Source of the DNA: CAKOSP01 sp044432745
Lineage (GTDB): Bacteria; Bacillota_I; Bacilli_A; RF39; UBA660
Direction: 5' to 3'
Length of the DNA stretch: 64,000 nt
Assembly (NCBI GenBank): GCA_044432745.1
Contig: JAWXUH010000002.1
Coordinates: 62,001-126,000, forward strand
The position numbers and the translations under genes are program-made. The notes beneath the pieces were generated by a model. It worked only from the letters and a program-made list of their open reading frames with translations, was not told the origin of the DNA and ran no database searches. Positions 9,051 through 18,579 of the stretch are shown piece by piece (positions within the stretch are counted from its first letter, which is position 1; the number at the start of each line of letters is the position of its first letter).

Positions 9051-9833
9051 ATGAAAATAAGAATTATAAGTTCAATAGTTATTTTGTCTATTGTATTACC
9101 ATTAATATTTATAGGAGGACTGTATTTTTATATAGGTCTAGCAATTTTATCAATGTTTGCATATAAAGAAGTTGTTCAATTACCAGTTTTTAATAACGTT
9201 CCAATAGGTATTAAAATATTTGGTTCTTTAGCATATTTATCAGTTGTACTAGGTGGATTATTTGGATCTGATATAAATTGTATTGGTTACTATAATTTAA
9301 TATTATTGTTAATATTTTTCTTAGTTCCTACATTATTTTGTTCTAATAAAGAATATAATATGAAGGATGCACTTTATTTAATTGGATTACTATTATTTGT
9401 TGGTACAGGGTTTTCGGCATTTATTTACGCAAGGGAAAGTTTAGAAGTATTTTTATTTCTAATATGTATTCCTGTTGTTAGTGATGTATTTGCTATGTTA
9501 ACCGGTATGCTTATTGGAAAGACTAAACTTTGTCCAACAATATCACCTAAAAAGACAGTGGAAGGTAGTGCGGGAGGTTTAATTACTTCTGTAATTATTG
9601 CTCTTGTTGTATATCACTATTATATTGGTATAATAACTTTATCTACTGTATTGATGGTAATATGTTTATCTATATTTTCACAAATAGGAGATTTAATTTT
9701 TAGTAAGATAAAAAGGGAAAATGATATTAAAGATTTTTCTAACTTAATACCAGGTCATGGCGGTGTGTTAGATAGAATCGATAGTACAATGCTAGTATGC
9801 ATTATTTACTTATTTTTAAGTAGCATTATATAA
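9051..9833 (+). CDS. cdsA: Phosphatidate cytidylyltransferase (CDP-diglyceride synthase)
   Basis: CdsA makes CDP-diacylglycerol from phosphatidate and CTP, the branch point for membrane phospholipids. The 260-aa protein has about seven or eight transmembrane segments and the full family signature near the C-terminus: S-K-I-K-R, then I-K-D-F-S-N-L-I-P-G-H-G-G-V-L-D-R-I-D (about residues 222-245). SPKKTVEGSAGG lies near residue 165. GAAGGGAG precedes the ATG. It sits 15 bases before rseP, the common cdsA-rseP pairing. The adjoining uppS, usual in Bacillota, is not in this window. Confidence 0.95.
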   Translation: MKIRIISSIVILSIVLPLIFIGGLYFYIGLAILSMFAYKEVVQLPVFNNVPIGIKIFGSLAYLSVVLGGLFGSDINCIGYYNLILLLIFFLVPTLFCSNKEYNMKDALYLIGLLLFVGTGFSAFIYARESLEVFLFLICIPVVSDVFAMLTGMLIGKTKLCPTISPKKTVEGSAGGLITSVIIALVVYHYYIGIITLSTVLMVICLSIFSQIGDLIFSKIKRENDIKDFSNLIPGHGGVLDRIDSTMLVCIIYLFLSSII

Positions 9834-9848
9834 GGAGGAAATAAAAAT

Positions 9849-10892
9849 ATGATGACAATTTTATACATACTTTTATTATTATTTATTTTAGGAATAATAA
9901 TTTTTATACACGAACTTGGACATTTTTACTTCGCTAAGAAGTATGATGTACATATATATGAATTTTCAATAGGAATGGGACCTGTTGTATATAGTAAACT
10001 TGGAAAAGACAATATACAATATAATCTTAGAGCAGTTCCACTTGGTGGGTTTGTTGCTATGGCTGGTGAAGTTTATGAAGACGGAACTGGTGAAGTTAAA
10101 ATAAAAAAAGAAGACTACATGTGCAATAAGAAATGGTATCAAAGGTTTATGATATTAATTGCAGGAGTTCTTAATAATTTTATTTTAGCTATTATTTTAT
10201 TATTTGGAATAGCACTATTTTACGGTGGTAGTATGACTACTTCTACTATAGAGTATGTAGCAGAAGAATCAGCAGCTGAATCTGCTGGAATGCTTGCAGG
10301 AGATACAATTACTGAAATTAATGGAAAAGCTATTACATCATGGGATAGCGCTCAAATAATATTAGTAATGGAAGATGAAGATGGTATTTATGATTTTGTA
10401 GTAGACAGAGATGGAGAAGAAATTTTAATATCTGTTGAACCAAATCTTGTTGATGATGCTATGGTATTTGGTATTGGACTTGAAACAGAAACTTATACAG
10501 GTTTAATGGATAGTATTAAATATGCTTTCGTAAAATTCTATAGTATTATTCAAAGTATGTTCTTAACTCTTTATGCATTATTTGCAGGATCTATTGGAGT
10601 TAATGCTTTAGCAGGTCCTATTGGAATGTATGATGTAGTTAAAACATCAGTTGGTTTAGGTTTAGTTAACGTTGTTTACTTACTTGCATTCTTATCTATT
10701 AATGTTGGAATACTTAATATATTACCATTTCCTGCATTCGACGGTGGAAGACTATTATTCTTATTAATTGAAAAAATTAAAGGTAGTCCAGTTGATGTTA
10801 AATTTGAAAACCTTTGTCATATGATAGGTTTTGTACTTTTAATATTATTATCACTATATGTAGCATTTAACGATATATTAAGATTATTATAA
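9849..10892 (+). CDS. rseP: RseP-type site-2 membrane zinc protease
   Basis: An intramembrane metalloprotease that cleaves anti-sigma factors or signal peptides inside the bilayer. The zinc motif HELGH is at about residues 21-25 in the first transmembrane segment, followed by FAKKYDVHIYEFSIGMGP. A PDZ domain lies in the middle (about 125-200, with SAAESAGMLAGDTITEINGK). The third zinc-ligand motif N-I-L-P-F-P-A-F-D-G-G-R is near residue 290. AGGAGG (9833-9838) lies 10 bases before the ATG. At 347 aa it is a single-PDZ form typical of Bacillota. Confidence 0.94.
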   Translation: MMTILYILLLLFILGIIIFIHELGHFYFAKKYDVHIYEFSIGMGPVVYSKLGKDNIQYNLRAVPLGGFVAMAGEVYEDGTGEVKIKKEDYMCNKKWYQRFMILIAGVLNNFILAIILLFGIALFYGGSMTTSTIEYVAEESAAESAGMLAGDTITEINGKAITSWDSAQIILVMEDEDGIYDFVVDRDGEEILISVEPNLVDDAMVFGIGLETETYTGLMDSIKYAFVKFYSIIQSMFLTLYALFAGSIGVNALAGPIGMYDVVKTSVGLGLVNVVYLLAFLSINVGILNILPFPAFDGGRLLFLLIEKIKGSPVDVKFENLCHMIGFVLLILLSLYVAFNDILRLL

Positions 10893-10909
10893 ACAAAGGA
10901 GTATTTATT

Positions 10910-13123
10910 ATGAATGAAAAAGAAGTTGTTTTAAAAGTAAATAAATTATTTGATGACGTGGAAGATTTTAATAAAGATCTTCTACGTAGAAATATGAATA
11001 GATTTAATTATAATAACGATGGAAGAATTAGTAGAGAAGTACTAAGAATTATAGAAGAATCTTATTTTGAAGAAGTAAAACTTGAACTTATGCGTAGTTC
11101 AAGAAGACTTTCTGAAAAAATAATTGATGATATACGTATGATTTTTAGAAAATCTGAAAAAGATCCAAAACTTGCAAATAAACTAATTTCTGAACTACTT
11201 TACGAAGCTACTGCTCAATCTAGAGTTAATTTAGAAGATATTGAATTTGCTACAAGAAGATCTGTTTTAAATAAAGTAGATTTAAATGCTGATTTAGATT
11301 TCTTAAGTGATATAAGAAGAAATTCAGAATCTATTTGTGAGGAATATTACGATAACATGAATGTTTTTGTAAAAAGATCTTTTGATTTTGAAATCGAAGT
11401 AGCTAAGAAAAAAGAATTTATGACTAAAAATTCAATGGGACCTTTTGATGATACTGTTTTCTTAAATGAAGTATTTTCCATTATACCTGAAATAGATGGA
11501 GATTTTCTTGCAGAAAAAGAAAAACTTGAAATTTTAGCAGTAGAAAAATATAAAGATGCTATATATTGCAATATCGGTTCTGAGGAATATTATAATATTT
11601 GCGCAGATCAATACCGCAAGGAAATAGCATACATAGGAAATAAATTTATAGAAAATTGTTATTATCCTGTTTTAGAAGCTGCTGATAAATTATCCCCAAT
11701 TAAGAGATTTGAAGTAGGGGAAAATAAGAAAAAAATAATGTCTATTTTTTCAAAAAAATGCGAATCTATAATTAGTAAAACTGAACTTGATATTTATGAA
11801 AAATATCATAAAGATAATGAGGAAAGTAGTTCTTTTGAACCTTCTAAAAACTTACCGCAGGATACTAAATATAGAACTATGATTTCACAGATAAAAGAAA
11901 TATTACCTAATTTAACAGAAGAAGATGTTAATGAGTTTGGTGCTAAGTTTTTATCTATTAGAAGTGCTATAGCAGTTGAAATGAAAGAGTTATTAGAAAC
12001 TAAATCTATCTTTGAAAATGATTCAGTAGATATAAATGATTTAGATATTTTTAAAAAATATGAAAGTATGGTAAAAAACTTTGGTGCAGACTTTATTAAT
12101 AAATTATTTTTAAATAAAGAATTTGTTTTTCTAGATGATAAATCACCAGATGAATTATATGATATAGAAGCTAAGACTGCTAATTTATATAAAGTCTTTG
12201 ATGATAATGTAGAAAATTTTAAAATCAAGTATTCAAAAATTATTGAAAAAAGAAAATTATTTTATAAAGAAAATAATATAACTCAAATAAATAACGAACA
12301 AAAACAAGAAGAAGAAAATAAAAAAGAAGAATTTTTAGATTTTACTGACGAGAAGGAAAGTTTATTTATAGATACTCCTCCTGCAGCTTTTGAAGAAGAA
12401 GTTCATACTCTTTATTCTGAAGAGGAAAGTAGTTTAAATAACATTCCTACAAAAACTTCTGAATTAGAAGAAAATTTAATTTTTTTAGCATCAGAACCTA
12501 ATACAGGTGATTATTTCTTAGATGCAAATACGCTTGAGAAAAAAGAAAAAGAAGATAAATTAACTGATTTTGTTTTAGTAGGAAAACCAGTACTTCATGA
12601 TTATGAACCTGAAGATATTAAAGAAGAAAAAGTTGAAAAAGAAGAATCTAAAACAACTTATGTTAATAAACATAAATTAGAGTTATTCCGTATTTTTTCT
12701 AAAATGCCATACCTTATGAAAGTAATAAGTGAGGAATCTTTAAATAAATACGCTGATGAATATATCGCTATTAAAGAAACATTTCTTAAAAATTTAATGG
12801 ATTTTTATGAAGATAAAGAAAATTTCAAAGGTGAACTAGTAAACTTTGTTGAACTTGAATTCTTTAATGATGTAAATATAGCTTTAAAAAACTTTGCTAA
12901 TGATATAGTACAAACCGAGTATGTAGATGTACAATGTCAAATGGTTAAAAGTGGTGAAATAGAAAATACTAAAGAAAACTTTGAAGCAATCAAAAACAAT
13001 TCTTACGATGCAATATCTAAGTTTGATGAAAATGTAGATTCTATATTACAAAACGCAGAACAATTTTTAGTTAGTACAGATACATTAAATAGACATAATG
13101 CATCAGATGCATTTGTAAAATAA
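10910..13123 (+). CDS. Large helical/acidic hypothetical protein (737 aa)
   Basis: Not recognised. The protein is soluble, without signal or membrane segments, and almost entirely predicted helical with charged residues. A low-complexity Glu/Lys-rich linker (about residues 455-580) separates an N-terminal helical region of about 450 residues from a C-terminal helical domain of about 140. AAAGGAG lies just before the ATG, 17 bases after rseP, so it is the third gene of the cdsA-rseP transcript, and a strong terminator follows. A scaffold or cytoskeleton-like role is only a guess from composition. Confidence 0.6.
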   Translation: MNEKEVVLKVNKLFDDVEDFNKDLLRRNMNRFNYNNDGRISREVLRIIEESYFEEVKLELMRSSRRLSEKIIDDIRMIFRKSEKDPKLANKLISELLYEATAQSRVNLEDIEFATRRSVLNKVDLNADLDFLSDIRRNSESICEEYYDNMNVFVKRSFDFEIEVAKKKEFMTKNSMGPFDDTVFLNEVFSIIPEIDGDFLAEKEKLEILAVEKYKDAIYCNIGSEEYYNICADQYRKEIAYIGNKFIENCYYPVLEAADKLSPIKRFEVGENKKKIMSIFSKKCESIISKTELDIYEKYHKDNEESSSFEPSKNLPQDTKYRTMISQIKEILPNLTEEDVNEFGAKFLSIRSAIAVEMKELLETKSIFENDSVDINDLDIFKKYESMVKNFGADFINKLFLNKEFVFLDDKSPDELYDIEAKTANLYKVFDDNVENFKIKYSKIIEKRKLFYKENNITQINNEQKQEEENKKEEFLDFTDEKESLFIDTPPAAFEEEVHTLYSEEESSLNNIPTKTSELEENLIFLASEPNTGDYFLDANTLEKKEKEDKLTDFVLVGKPVLHDYEPEDIKEEKVEKEESKTTYVNKHKLELFRIFSKMPYLMKVISEESLNKYADEYIAIKETFLKNLMDFYEDKENFKGELVNFVELEFFNDVNIALKNFANDIVQTEYVDVQCQMVKSGEIENTKENFEAIKNNSYDAISKFDENVDSILQNAEQFLVSTDTLNRHNASDAFVK

Positions 13124-13125
13124 AA

Positions 13126-13160
13126 AAATAATTAACAACTTTTGTTAATTATTTTTTCTT
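13126..13160 (+). terminator. Strong terminator of the cdsA-rseP-unknown transcript
   Basis: A perfect 13-bp stem (13126-13138 with 13142-13154) and a T-rich tail. Confidence 0.9.
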
Positions 13161-13163
13161 TTC

Positions 13164-13192
13164 TTGATATTTTAGTTATTATTTAGTATTAT
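13164..13192 (+). promoter_or_regulatory. Promoter of the first Ca2+-type ATPase
   Basis: TTGATA (13164-13169), 17-bp spacer, TATTAT (13187-13192). The ribosome site GGAGAG lies shortly before the ATG at 13218. Confidence 0.7.
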
Positions 13193-13217
13193 ATATATAG
13201 CATAGGAGAGTAAATTA

Positions 13218-15833
13218 ATGGAAAAATATTATAAGGAAAAAAGTAGTGTTGTTTTAACTACGCTTAAGACAAGTGAAAATGGTTTAAGTACAAACGAAGT
13301 AAATAAAAGACTTGAGGAAAATGGTACAAATATATTAAAGGAAGAAAATAAAAAAAGTCCTTTTATAAAATTTATTTCTCAGTTTAAAGATCCTATGATA
13401 ATTATATTAGCAGTTGCTTGTATATTATCATATTTTGTATCAAAATCACATGGCGAATCACAAGTAGAAGCAATTGTAATTGCTATTATAATTTTTCTAA
13501 ATGCAGGCCTTAGTTTTATACAAGAAATGAAAGCAGAAAAATCTATAGAAGCTCTTAGTAAAATGTCTACTGCTTTTGTAAATGTTAAAAGGGATGGTAA
13601 ATTTTCTAGTGTAAATGTAGAAAATTTAGTAGTTGGTGATATTATTCATCTTGAAGCAGGTGATTATATTCCAGCAGACGTTAGATTTTTAAAGGTTAAT
13701 AGCTTTAAAACAGAAGAAGCTGCACTAACAGGTGAATCTGAACCAGTTACTAAAATAAGTGAACCTCTTACAAATGAAAATGTTCCGCTTGCTCTTAGAT
13801 TAAATATTGGTTATTCAGGTTCAAGTGTTTTATATGGTAATGCAGAGGCAGTTGTTATTGCAACTGGTATGAATACTGAACTTGGTAAAATAGCAGGAGC
13901 AATAAATTCTATAGAAGAAGAAATAACTCCTCTTCAAGAAAAAATAAATGAAATAACAAAAATAATTAGTATAGTTGTTGTTATAGTAGCCTTAATTACT
14001 TTCTTTACAGAATTAATTAAAGGTAGTGACATAACAAGTATTTTAATGATTTCTATCTCTCTAGCAGTAGCAGGTATACCAGAAGGGTTAATGTCTGTTA
14101 TTACGATAACATTATCCTCTGGTGTACAATCTCTTGCTAAAGAAAAAAGTATTATTAGAAAATTATCTAGTGTAGAAACTTTAGGTTCTGCTCAAATAAT
14201 ATGTACTGATAAAACAGGTACACTTACTCAAAATAAAATGACTGTTAAAAAAATATATTTAAATAAAGAAATATATTCTACGGTACCAGATGATTCTAAT
14301 GAATTTAATTTATTCTTAAAAATTGGTACACTTTGTAATAATACAAAAATAAATGGAAAAGAATTATTAGGAGATCCTACTGAAACAGCTATTGTAAGTT
14401 ATGCAATTAATGCAGGTTATGATCTTGATTATTTAAATGTAGTTAAGGAATATCCTTTTGATTCAGATAGAAAAATGATGAGTGTTATTAGTGAAGATGG
14501 AAAAGAATATTTTATATCTGTTAAAGGTGCTCTTGAATCTGTTATAAAAAATTGTACTCATAAACTTATTAATGGAAAAGTTACTAAAATAACTAAAGAA
14601 GATAAAGAAAAAATAATTTCTGAACATGATGAACTTACTAGTGATGCTTATAGAGTACTTGGTCTTGCATACAAAATATCAAATAAAAAAACTCATAGTC
14701 AATCTGAATGTGAATCCGATTTAATATTCGTAGGTATGGCAGCAATGATTGATCCTCCTAGAGATGAAGTTAAAAATGCTGTTAAAGAATGTTTCTCTGC
14801 AGGTATAATACCAGTTATGATTACTGGTGATAATATAAATACTGCAAAAGCTATAGCTAAAGAACTTGGTATATATAAACGTAATAATTTAGCTATAACT
14901 GGTGATATGTTAAATAACATGTCTGATGATCAATTAAAAGAAAAAGTATATAACATAAGAGTATATGCTAGAGTAACTCCTCAAGATAAAATGAGAATAG
15001 TTAATGCATTCAAATCACTTGATATGGTTGTAGCTATGACTGGTGATGGTGTTAATGATGCTCCAGCACTTAAAGGTGCAGATATTGGTATAGGAATGGG
15101 TATAACTGGTACTGAAGTTTCTAAATCTGTTTCAAGTATGGTTCTTGCAGATGATAATTTTGCAACTATCATTAAAGCTGTAGAAGAGGGACGACGTATT
15201 TATAAAAATATTCAAAACGTTGTAATATATCTACTTGCAACTAACATAACTGAGGTATTTGTAATATTTACTTCTACATTACTTGGTATAAATATTTTTA
15301 CACCACTACAAATTTTATGGATTAATCTAGTTACAGATACTATTCCAGCTATTGCTCTTGGTTTAGAAGCAGGTGATAGTAGTAGTATGAAACAAAAACC
15401 TCGTGATTCAAAAGAGTCATTCTTTACTCCAGTATTAAAGAGAAGAATATTGGTAGCTGCTTTTATTAAAATAGTTTTAATTCTTTGTCTATATTTCACT
15501 ATAGAAATTGGATTTGATCATGAAAGTGCTAGAGGAGCAGTATTTATAATGTTAGTATTCATGGAACTTATATTTGCTATCTCTTGTAGAAGTGAAGATA
15601 AATTCTCATTAAGTGTTCCAGTATTTAAAAATGTATGGCTAGTTTATGCAATATTATTTACAGGATTACTTCAAGTAATTTTAATTAGGAATTCTTATTT
15701 AAGTGCTATATTCTCAATACCAGCAATTGAATTTAGTGTATTGTTAATAGTAATCATTTATCTAATATTATCATTTGTATTCTTTGAAGTTTCAAAACTT
15801 ATGATTGCTGATAAATTTAAAGCAGAAAAATAG
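13218..15833 (+). CDS. Cation-transporting P-type ATPase, Ca2+ (SERCA-like) type
   Basis: A P-type pump, probably calcium efflux. Visible motifs are TGES (LTGESEPV, actuator domain, about residue 175), PEGL in the fourth membrane segment (AGIPEGLMSVIT), the phosphorylation site DKTGTLTQ with D331, KGA in the nucleotide domain, the hinge MTGDGVNDAPALKGADIGIGMG and a C-terminal six-helix membrane domain. The 871-aa length is normal for PACL/PMCA-like bacterial Ca2+-ATPases. It is monocistronic with its own promoter. A second, only moderately similar pump lies at 30236. Substrate choice (Ca2+ versus Mn2+) is inference. Confidence 0.9.
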   Translation: MEKYYKEKSSVVLTTLKTSENGLSTNEVNKRLEENGTNILKEENKKSPFIKFISQFKDPMIIILAVACILSYFVSKSHGESQVEAIVIAIIIFLNAGLSFIQEMKAEKSIEALSKMSTAFVNVKRDGKFSSVNVENLVVGDIIHLEAGDYIPADVRFLKVNSFKTEEAALTGESEPVTKISEPLTNENVPLALRLNIGYSGSSVLYGNAEAVVIATGMNTELGKIAGAINSIEEEITPLQEKINEITKIISIVVVIVALITFFTELIKGSDITSILMISISLAVAGIPEGLMSVITITLSSGVQSLAKEKSIIRKLSSVETLGSAQIICTDKTGTLTQNKMTVKKIYLNKEIYSTVPDDSNEFNLFLKIGTLCNNTKINGKELLGDPTETAIVSYAINAGYDLDYLNVVKEYPFDSDRKMMSVISEDGKEYFISVKGALESVIKNCTHKLINGKVTKITKEDKEKIISEHDELTSDAYRVLGLAYKISNKKTHSQSECESDLIFVGMAAMIDPPRDEVKNAVKECFSAGIIPVMITGDNINTAKAIAKELGIYKRNNLAITGDMLNNMSDDQLKEKVYNIRVYARVTPQDKMRIVNAFKSLDMVVAMTGDGVNDAPALKGADIGIGMGITGTEVSKSVSSMVLADDNFATIIKAVEEGRRIYKNIQNVVIYLLATNITEVFVIFTSTLLGINIFTPLQILWINLVTDTIPAIALGLEAGDSSSMKQKPRDSKESFFTPVLKRRILVAAFIKIVLILCLYFTIEIGFDHESARGAVFIMLVFMELIFAISCRSEDKFSLSVPVFKNVWLVYAILFTGLLQVILIRNSYLSAIFSIPAIEFSVLLIVIIYLILSFVFFEVSKLMIADKFKAEK

Positions 15834-15862
15834 TAATATATTTTACTTTTTTTCTTTTTTTA

Positions 15863-15871
15863 TGTTATAAT
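15863..15871 (+). promoter_or_regulatory. Extended -10 promoter of pta
   Basis: TGT-TATAAT at 15863-15871, with a weak TTTACT-like -35 about 18 bases upstream. Confidence 0.6.
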
Positions 15872-15896
15872 TTAATAGTTAAAAATGGAGGTTCAT

Positions 15897-16886
15897 ATGA
15901 ACATAATAGAAGAAATAAAAAGTAGAGCAAAGGGTACTGTAAAAAAAATAATTTTACCAGAATCAATGGATGAAAGAGTTTTATCTGCAGGAATAATTGC
16001 ACATAAAGAAGGAATAGCTGATATAACTTTAATAGGTAATAAAGATGAACTTATTTTAAAAAATAGTGAGTTATCAATTCTTACAATAATTGATCCTGCT
16101 ACAAGCGATTTAACTGATAAGTTTATAGAAGAATTTGTAGAAATGCGTAAGCATAAAGGAATGGATGAAAATACAGCAAAAGAATTATTTATGACAGATT
16201 ATATGTATTTTGCATGTATGCTAGTAAAAAATAATTTGGCAGATGGTATAGTAAGTGGAGCATGTCACTCAACAAGTAACACCTTAAGACCTGCACTTCA
16301 AATTATTAAAACAAGTAAAAATTCAAAACTAGTATCATCATTTTTCTTAATGGATGTTCCTAACTGTGAATTAGGTTCTAATGGTGCATTTATTTTTTCA
16401 GATGCAGGTTTAGAACAAAATCCTACTGCTGAAAATTTAGCTGCAATAGCTTATGATAGTGCTAAAAATTGTGAACTATTTTTAGGTGTTAAATCAAAAA
16501 CAGCTTTCCTATCACATTCAACTCATGGTTCTGCTAAACATGCAGATGTTGAGAAGGTAGTAAATGCTGTAGCAATAGCTAAAGAAAGCTATCCTGATTA
16601 TTTAATGGACGGTGAACTTCAACTTGATGCGGCAATTATACCTGAGGTTGCTTTATCAAAAGCTCCTAATAGCCCTTTAAAAGGTGAAAGTAATGTTCTT
16701 GTATTTCCAGACTTGGATGCAGCTAATATCGGTTATAAGTTAGTTCAAAGACTTGCTAAAGCTCATGCATACGGACCAATTTGTCAAGGTATGAATAAAG
16801 CAGTAAATGATTTATCTAGAGGATGCTCTGTAGAGGATATAGTAGGAACTATAGCAATAACTTCAGTTCAATCAAATAATATATAA
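15897..16886 (+). CDS. pta: Phosphate acetyltransferase
   Basis: Pta interconverts acetyl-CoA and acetyl phosphate, feeding ATP production with acetate kinase, which is not in this window. The product starts MNIIEEIKSRAKG and shows K-K-I-I-L-P-E-S-M-D-E-R-V, FLSHSTHGSAKH, DGELQLDAAI, the SPLKGESNVLVFPDLDAANIGYKL segment and PICQGMNKAVNDLSRG. The length of about 329 aa fits the short, single-domain Pta. GGAGG (15887-15891) lies 5 bases before ATG 15897, so the in-frame ATG at 15885 is not used. The 16896 gene follows after 9 bases. Confidence 0.95.
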   Translation: MNIIEEIKSRAKGTVKKIILPESMDERVLSAGIIAHKEGIADITLIGNKDELILKNSELSILTIIDPATSDLTDKFIEEFVEMRKHKGMDENTAKELFMTDYMYFACMLVKNNLADGIVSGACHSTSNTLRPALQIIKTSKNSKLVSSFFLMDVPNCELGSNGAFIFSDAGLEQNPTAENLAAIAYDSAKNCELFLGVKSKTAFLSHSTHGSAKHADVEKVVNAVAIAKESYPDYLMDGELQLDAAIIPEVALSKAPNSPLKGESNVLVFPDLDAANIGYKLVQRLAKAHAYGPICQGMNKAVNDLSRGCSVEDIVGTIAITSVQSNNI

Positions 16887-16895
16887 GGTATATTT

Positions 16896-17354
16896 ATGAA
16901 TTTAATTGATAAGATATCAAATATTAGAGGTATTAATTATGATGAAACAATTGCTAGTACCATAAAAAATTTTAAAACTGATGATGTAGATAGAATGTGT
17001 AGAGTATATTCTAGAAATTTATGTGTAGAGCTTAAATCTAAAGGAATCAATGCAAAGGTTGTTAATTTATATAATATGGTTGATTATGATCATGAAGTTA
17101 TAATTGCTAGAACAAATGAAGGTTTCTTTGAAAAATATTATTTAATAGATATAACTTTTGATCAGTTTTTACAAAACATAGATACTTATGATTGTAGTTA
17201 TATGATGCAAGATTTTAAAGAAAAGAAATTTAGAATAATAGATGAAGAGTTTAAAAAAGAATATTTTACTTTTTTAAAAGAAGATTACGTAGATATGGCT
17301 ACTGAAGATATATATAATATATCTACAGAAAATATATCAGTAAAAATGTTATGA
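16896..17354 (+). CDS. Small papain/transglutaminase-like protein
   Basis: No named family is recognised. The 152-aa sequence shows a Cys-His-Asp order in transglutaminase-like spacing: C35 (V-D-R-M-C-R-V-Y-S-R) in a helix, H66 (Y-D-H-E-V-I-I-A) in a strand, and D85 (Y-L-I-D-I-T-F-D-Q-F). There is no signal peptide, so it acts in the cytoplasm. It lies 9 bases after pta and ends with TGA. Catalytic activity is inferred from residue order only, and a non-catalytic fold relative is possible. Confidence 0.55.
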   Translation: MNLIDKISNIRGINYDETIASTIKNFKTDDVDRMCRVYSRNLCVELKSKGINAKVVNLYNMVDYDHEVIIARTNEGFFEKYYLIDITFDQFLQNIDTYDCSYMMQDFKEKKFRIIDEEFKKEYFTFLKEDYVDMATEDIYNISTENISVKML

Positions 17355-17393
17355 TTTTTTAGTATGCAAAGTATACTTAAATATGGTACACTA

Positions 17394-17399
17394 TATAAT
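17394..17399 (+). promoter_or_regulatory. -10 box abutting the start of the 17417 gene
   Basis: TATAAT at 17394-17399 would place transcription start near 17405-17407, at or beside the first in-frame ATG. A second -10-like TATACT lies at 17372-17377, so the promoter is ambiguous. Confidence 0.35.
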
Positions 17400-17416
17400 A
17401 GTGGATGGTGTTGTTA

Positions 17417-18475
17417 ATGAATATAAATATAGATGATAAAAAAAAGTTTTATATTGTAGTTGTTTTTTGTTTAGTAATGTTTACTTTGGTATTTTATTTT
17501 GAAAATCAAAGAAAAAATTATCAAAGTAACGACTCTTCGTATAACTTTTATGAAGAAGAAAATACTCTAGATGATCAACTGTTAGATGAAAATAATGACT
17601 ATGAAGAAGGTAATTACGGTAATATAGATTATGAATATTATGTTTCAAAATATATAGATGTTGTAGTAGATGAAAATGCTAATATATTTTTTTATGATGA
17701 TTATGATAATCCGCTTATTCTTCTTGCTGGATTTAAATTCTCTAGAGAAAGTGGTACATCTATATCTGAGGGAATAGTAATTGAAGATAATGAAGGTAAT
17801 CAATTTGTTTGGATTCCAACATCAGGAAATTTAGTTAGTGAAAGTGGAGCGTTATCTAACAAACTAAATAGATATATTAACTATAAAGAACCTATGCCTG
17901 AAGATGGTTACGGTGGTATTTCAGAATACTACGTAGATAACGTAATGTACGAAAAAGAAGATTATTATGAAGAGTTTTCTTCTAAGTCATATCCTGACTT
18001 AGTAGATGATACAAATACTTATATAGCAAAAGATATAGATGATTTTAAAATTAGTGCTACAATTCAAAGTGGTTTTTATGTTGCTAGATACGTTGCTAAG
18101 AGCTCCGATGCAGGAGGAATATATTTTCAAGATGATTTGCCTAGTATTTATAATACTACTCAAAGTGAGGCAGCAGTTATTGCAAGAAACTATGCAAATA
18201 CTTCTTTTTATCAAAGTGATTTAATGAACAGTTATGCTTATGATAGTATGATTAATTATATATTAGAATTGTTTGATAACGATAACTCAATAACAGAATT
18301 TAAAAAAATCAGCCTTTTATCTTATGAGTGGACAACAGAAACAAATGTAGGTTTTGATCCTAATTCAGATGTACAACGCACTACAGTTGCAAGAGATTTT
18401 TTTACTAGAAAATCTTTTGAAATAGACACAGCACCTGGATATGTTTATTTTAGAACAATACTATATGTAAAATAA
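17417..18475 (+). CDS. Membrane-anchored extracytoplasmic protein with FGE/SUMF1-like features
   Basis: The product (about 352 aa) has a single N-terminal anchor (about residues 10-28, FYIVVVFCLVMFTLVFYF), an acidic Asn/Asp/Tyr-rich stalk, then a globular domain. The domain contains E-G-I-V-I-E-D-N-E-G-N-Q-F-V-W-I-P-T and Q-S-G-F-Y-V-A-R-Y-V, patterns seen in formylglycine-generating-enzyme-like domains of Bacillota surface proteins. No catalytic Cys pair is evident, so it may be a binding rather than an enzymatic version. The upstream ATG at 17405 sits on the predicted transcription start, so I prefer 17417, with only a weak GGTG site. Confidence 0.6.
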   Translation: MNINIDDKKKFYIVVVFCLVMFTLVFYFENQRKNYQSNDSSYNFYEEENTLDDQLLDENNDYEEGNYGNIDYEYYVSKYIDVVVDENANIFFYDDYDNPLILLAGFKFSRESGTSISEGIVIEDNEGNQFVWIPTSGNLVSESGALSNKLNRYINYKEPMPEDGYGGISEYYVDNVMYEKEDYYEEFSSKSYPDLVDDTNTYIAKDIDDFKISATIQSGFYVARYVAKSSDAGGIYFQDDLPSIYNTTQSEAAVIARNYANTSFYQSDLMNSYAYDSMINYILELFDNDNSITEFKKISLLSYEWTTETNVGFDPNSDVQRTTVARDFFTRKSFEIDTAPGYVYFRTILYVK

Positions 18476-18477
18476 TT

Positions 18478-18503
18478 AAATTGACGTAAATGTCAATTTT
18501 TTT
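18478..18503 (+). terminator. Rho-independent terminator before ahpC
   Basis: AAATTGAC (18478-18485) pairs with GTCAATTT (18492-18499), loop of six, then eight Ts. Confidence 0.85.
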
Positions 18504-18505
18504 TA

Positions 18506-18534
18506 TTGACTTCTGTTTTACTTTAATATATAAT
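18506..18534 (+). promoter_or_regulatory. Consensus sigma-A promoter of ahpC
   Basis: TTGACT (18506-18511), exact 17-bp spacer, TATAAT (18529-18534). It is among the best matches to consensus in the window. Confidence 0.85.
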
Positions 18535-18551
18535 TAGTAATAGTTACTAAT
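18533..18551 (+). promoter_or_regulatory. Palindromic operator candidate (PerR-like) at the ahpC start site
   Basis: ATTAGTAA-TAG-TTACTAAT: 8-bp arms, overlapping the end of the -10 box and the expected transcription start. PerR/Fur boxes are AT-rich inverted repeats of similar size (TTATAATnATTATAA in B. subtilis). This site does not match that sequence but is in the right place, and a perR gene lies 6 kb downstream in the same direction. Assignment to PerR is inference. Confidence 0.5.
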
Positions 18552-18579
18552 ATCAATTGGTAACACGAAGGAGGACATT

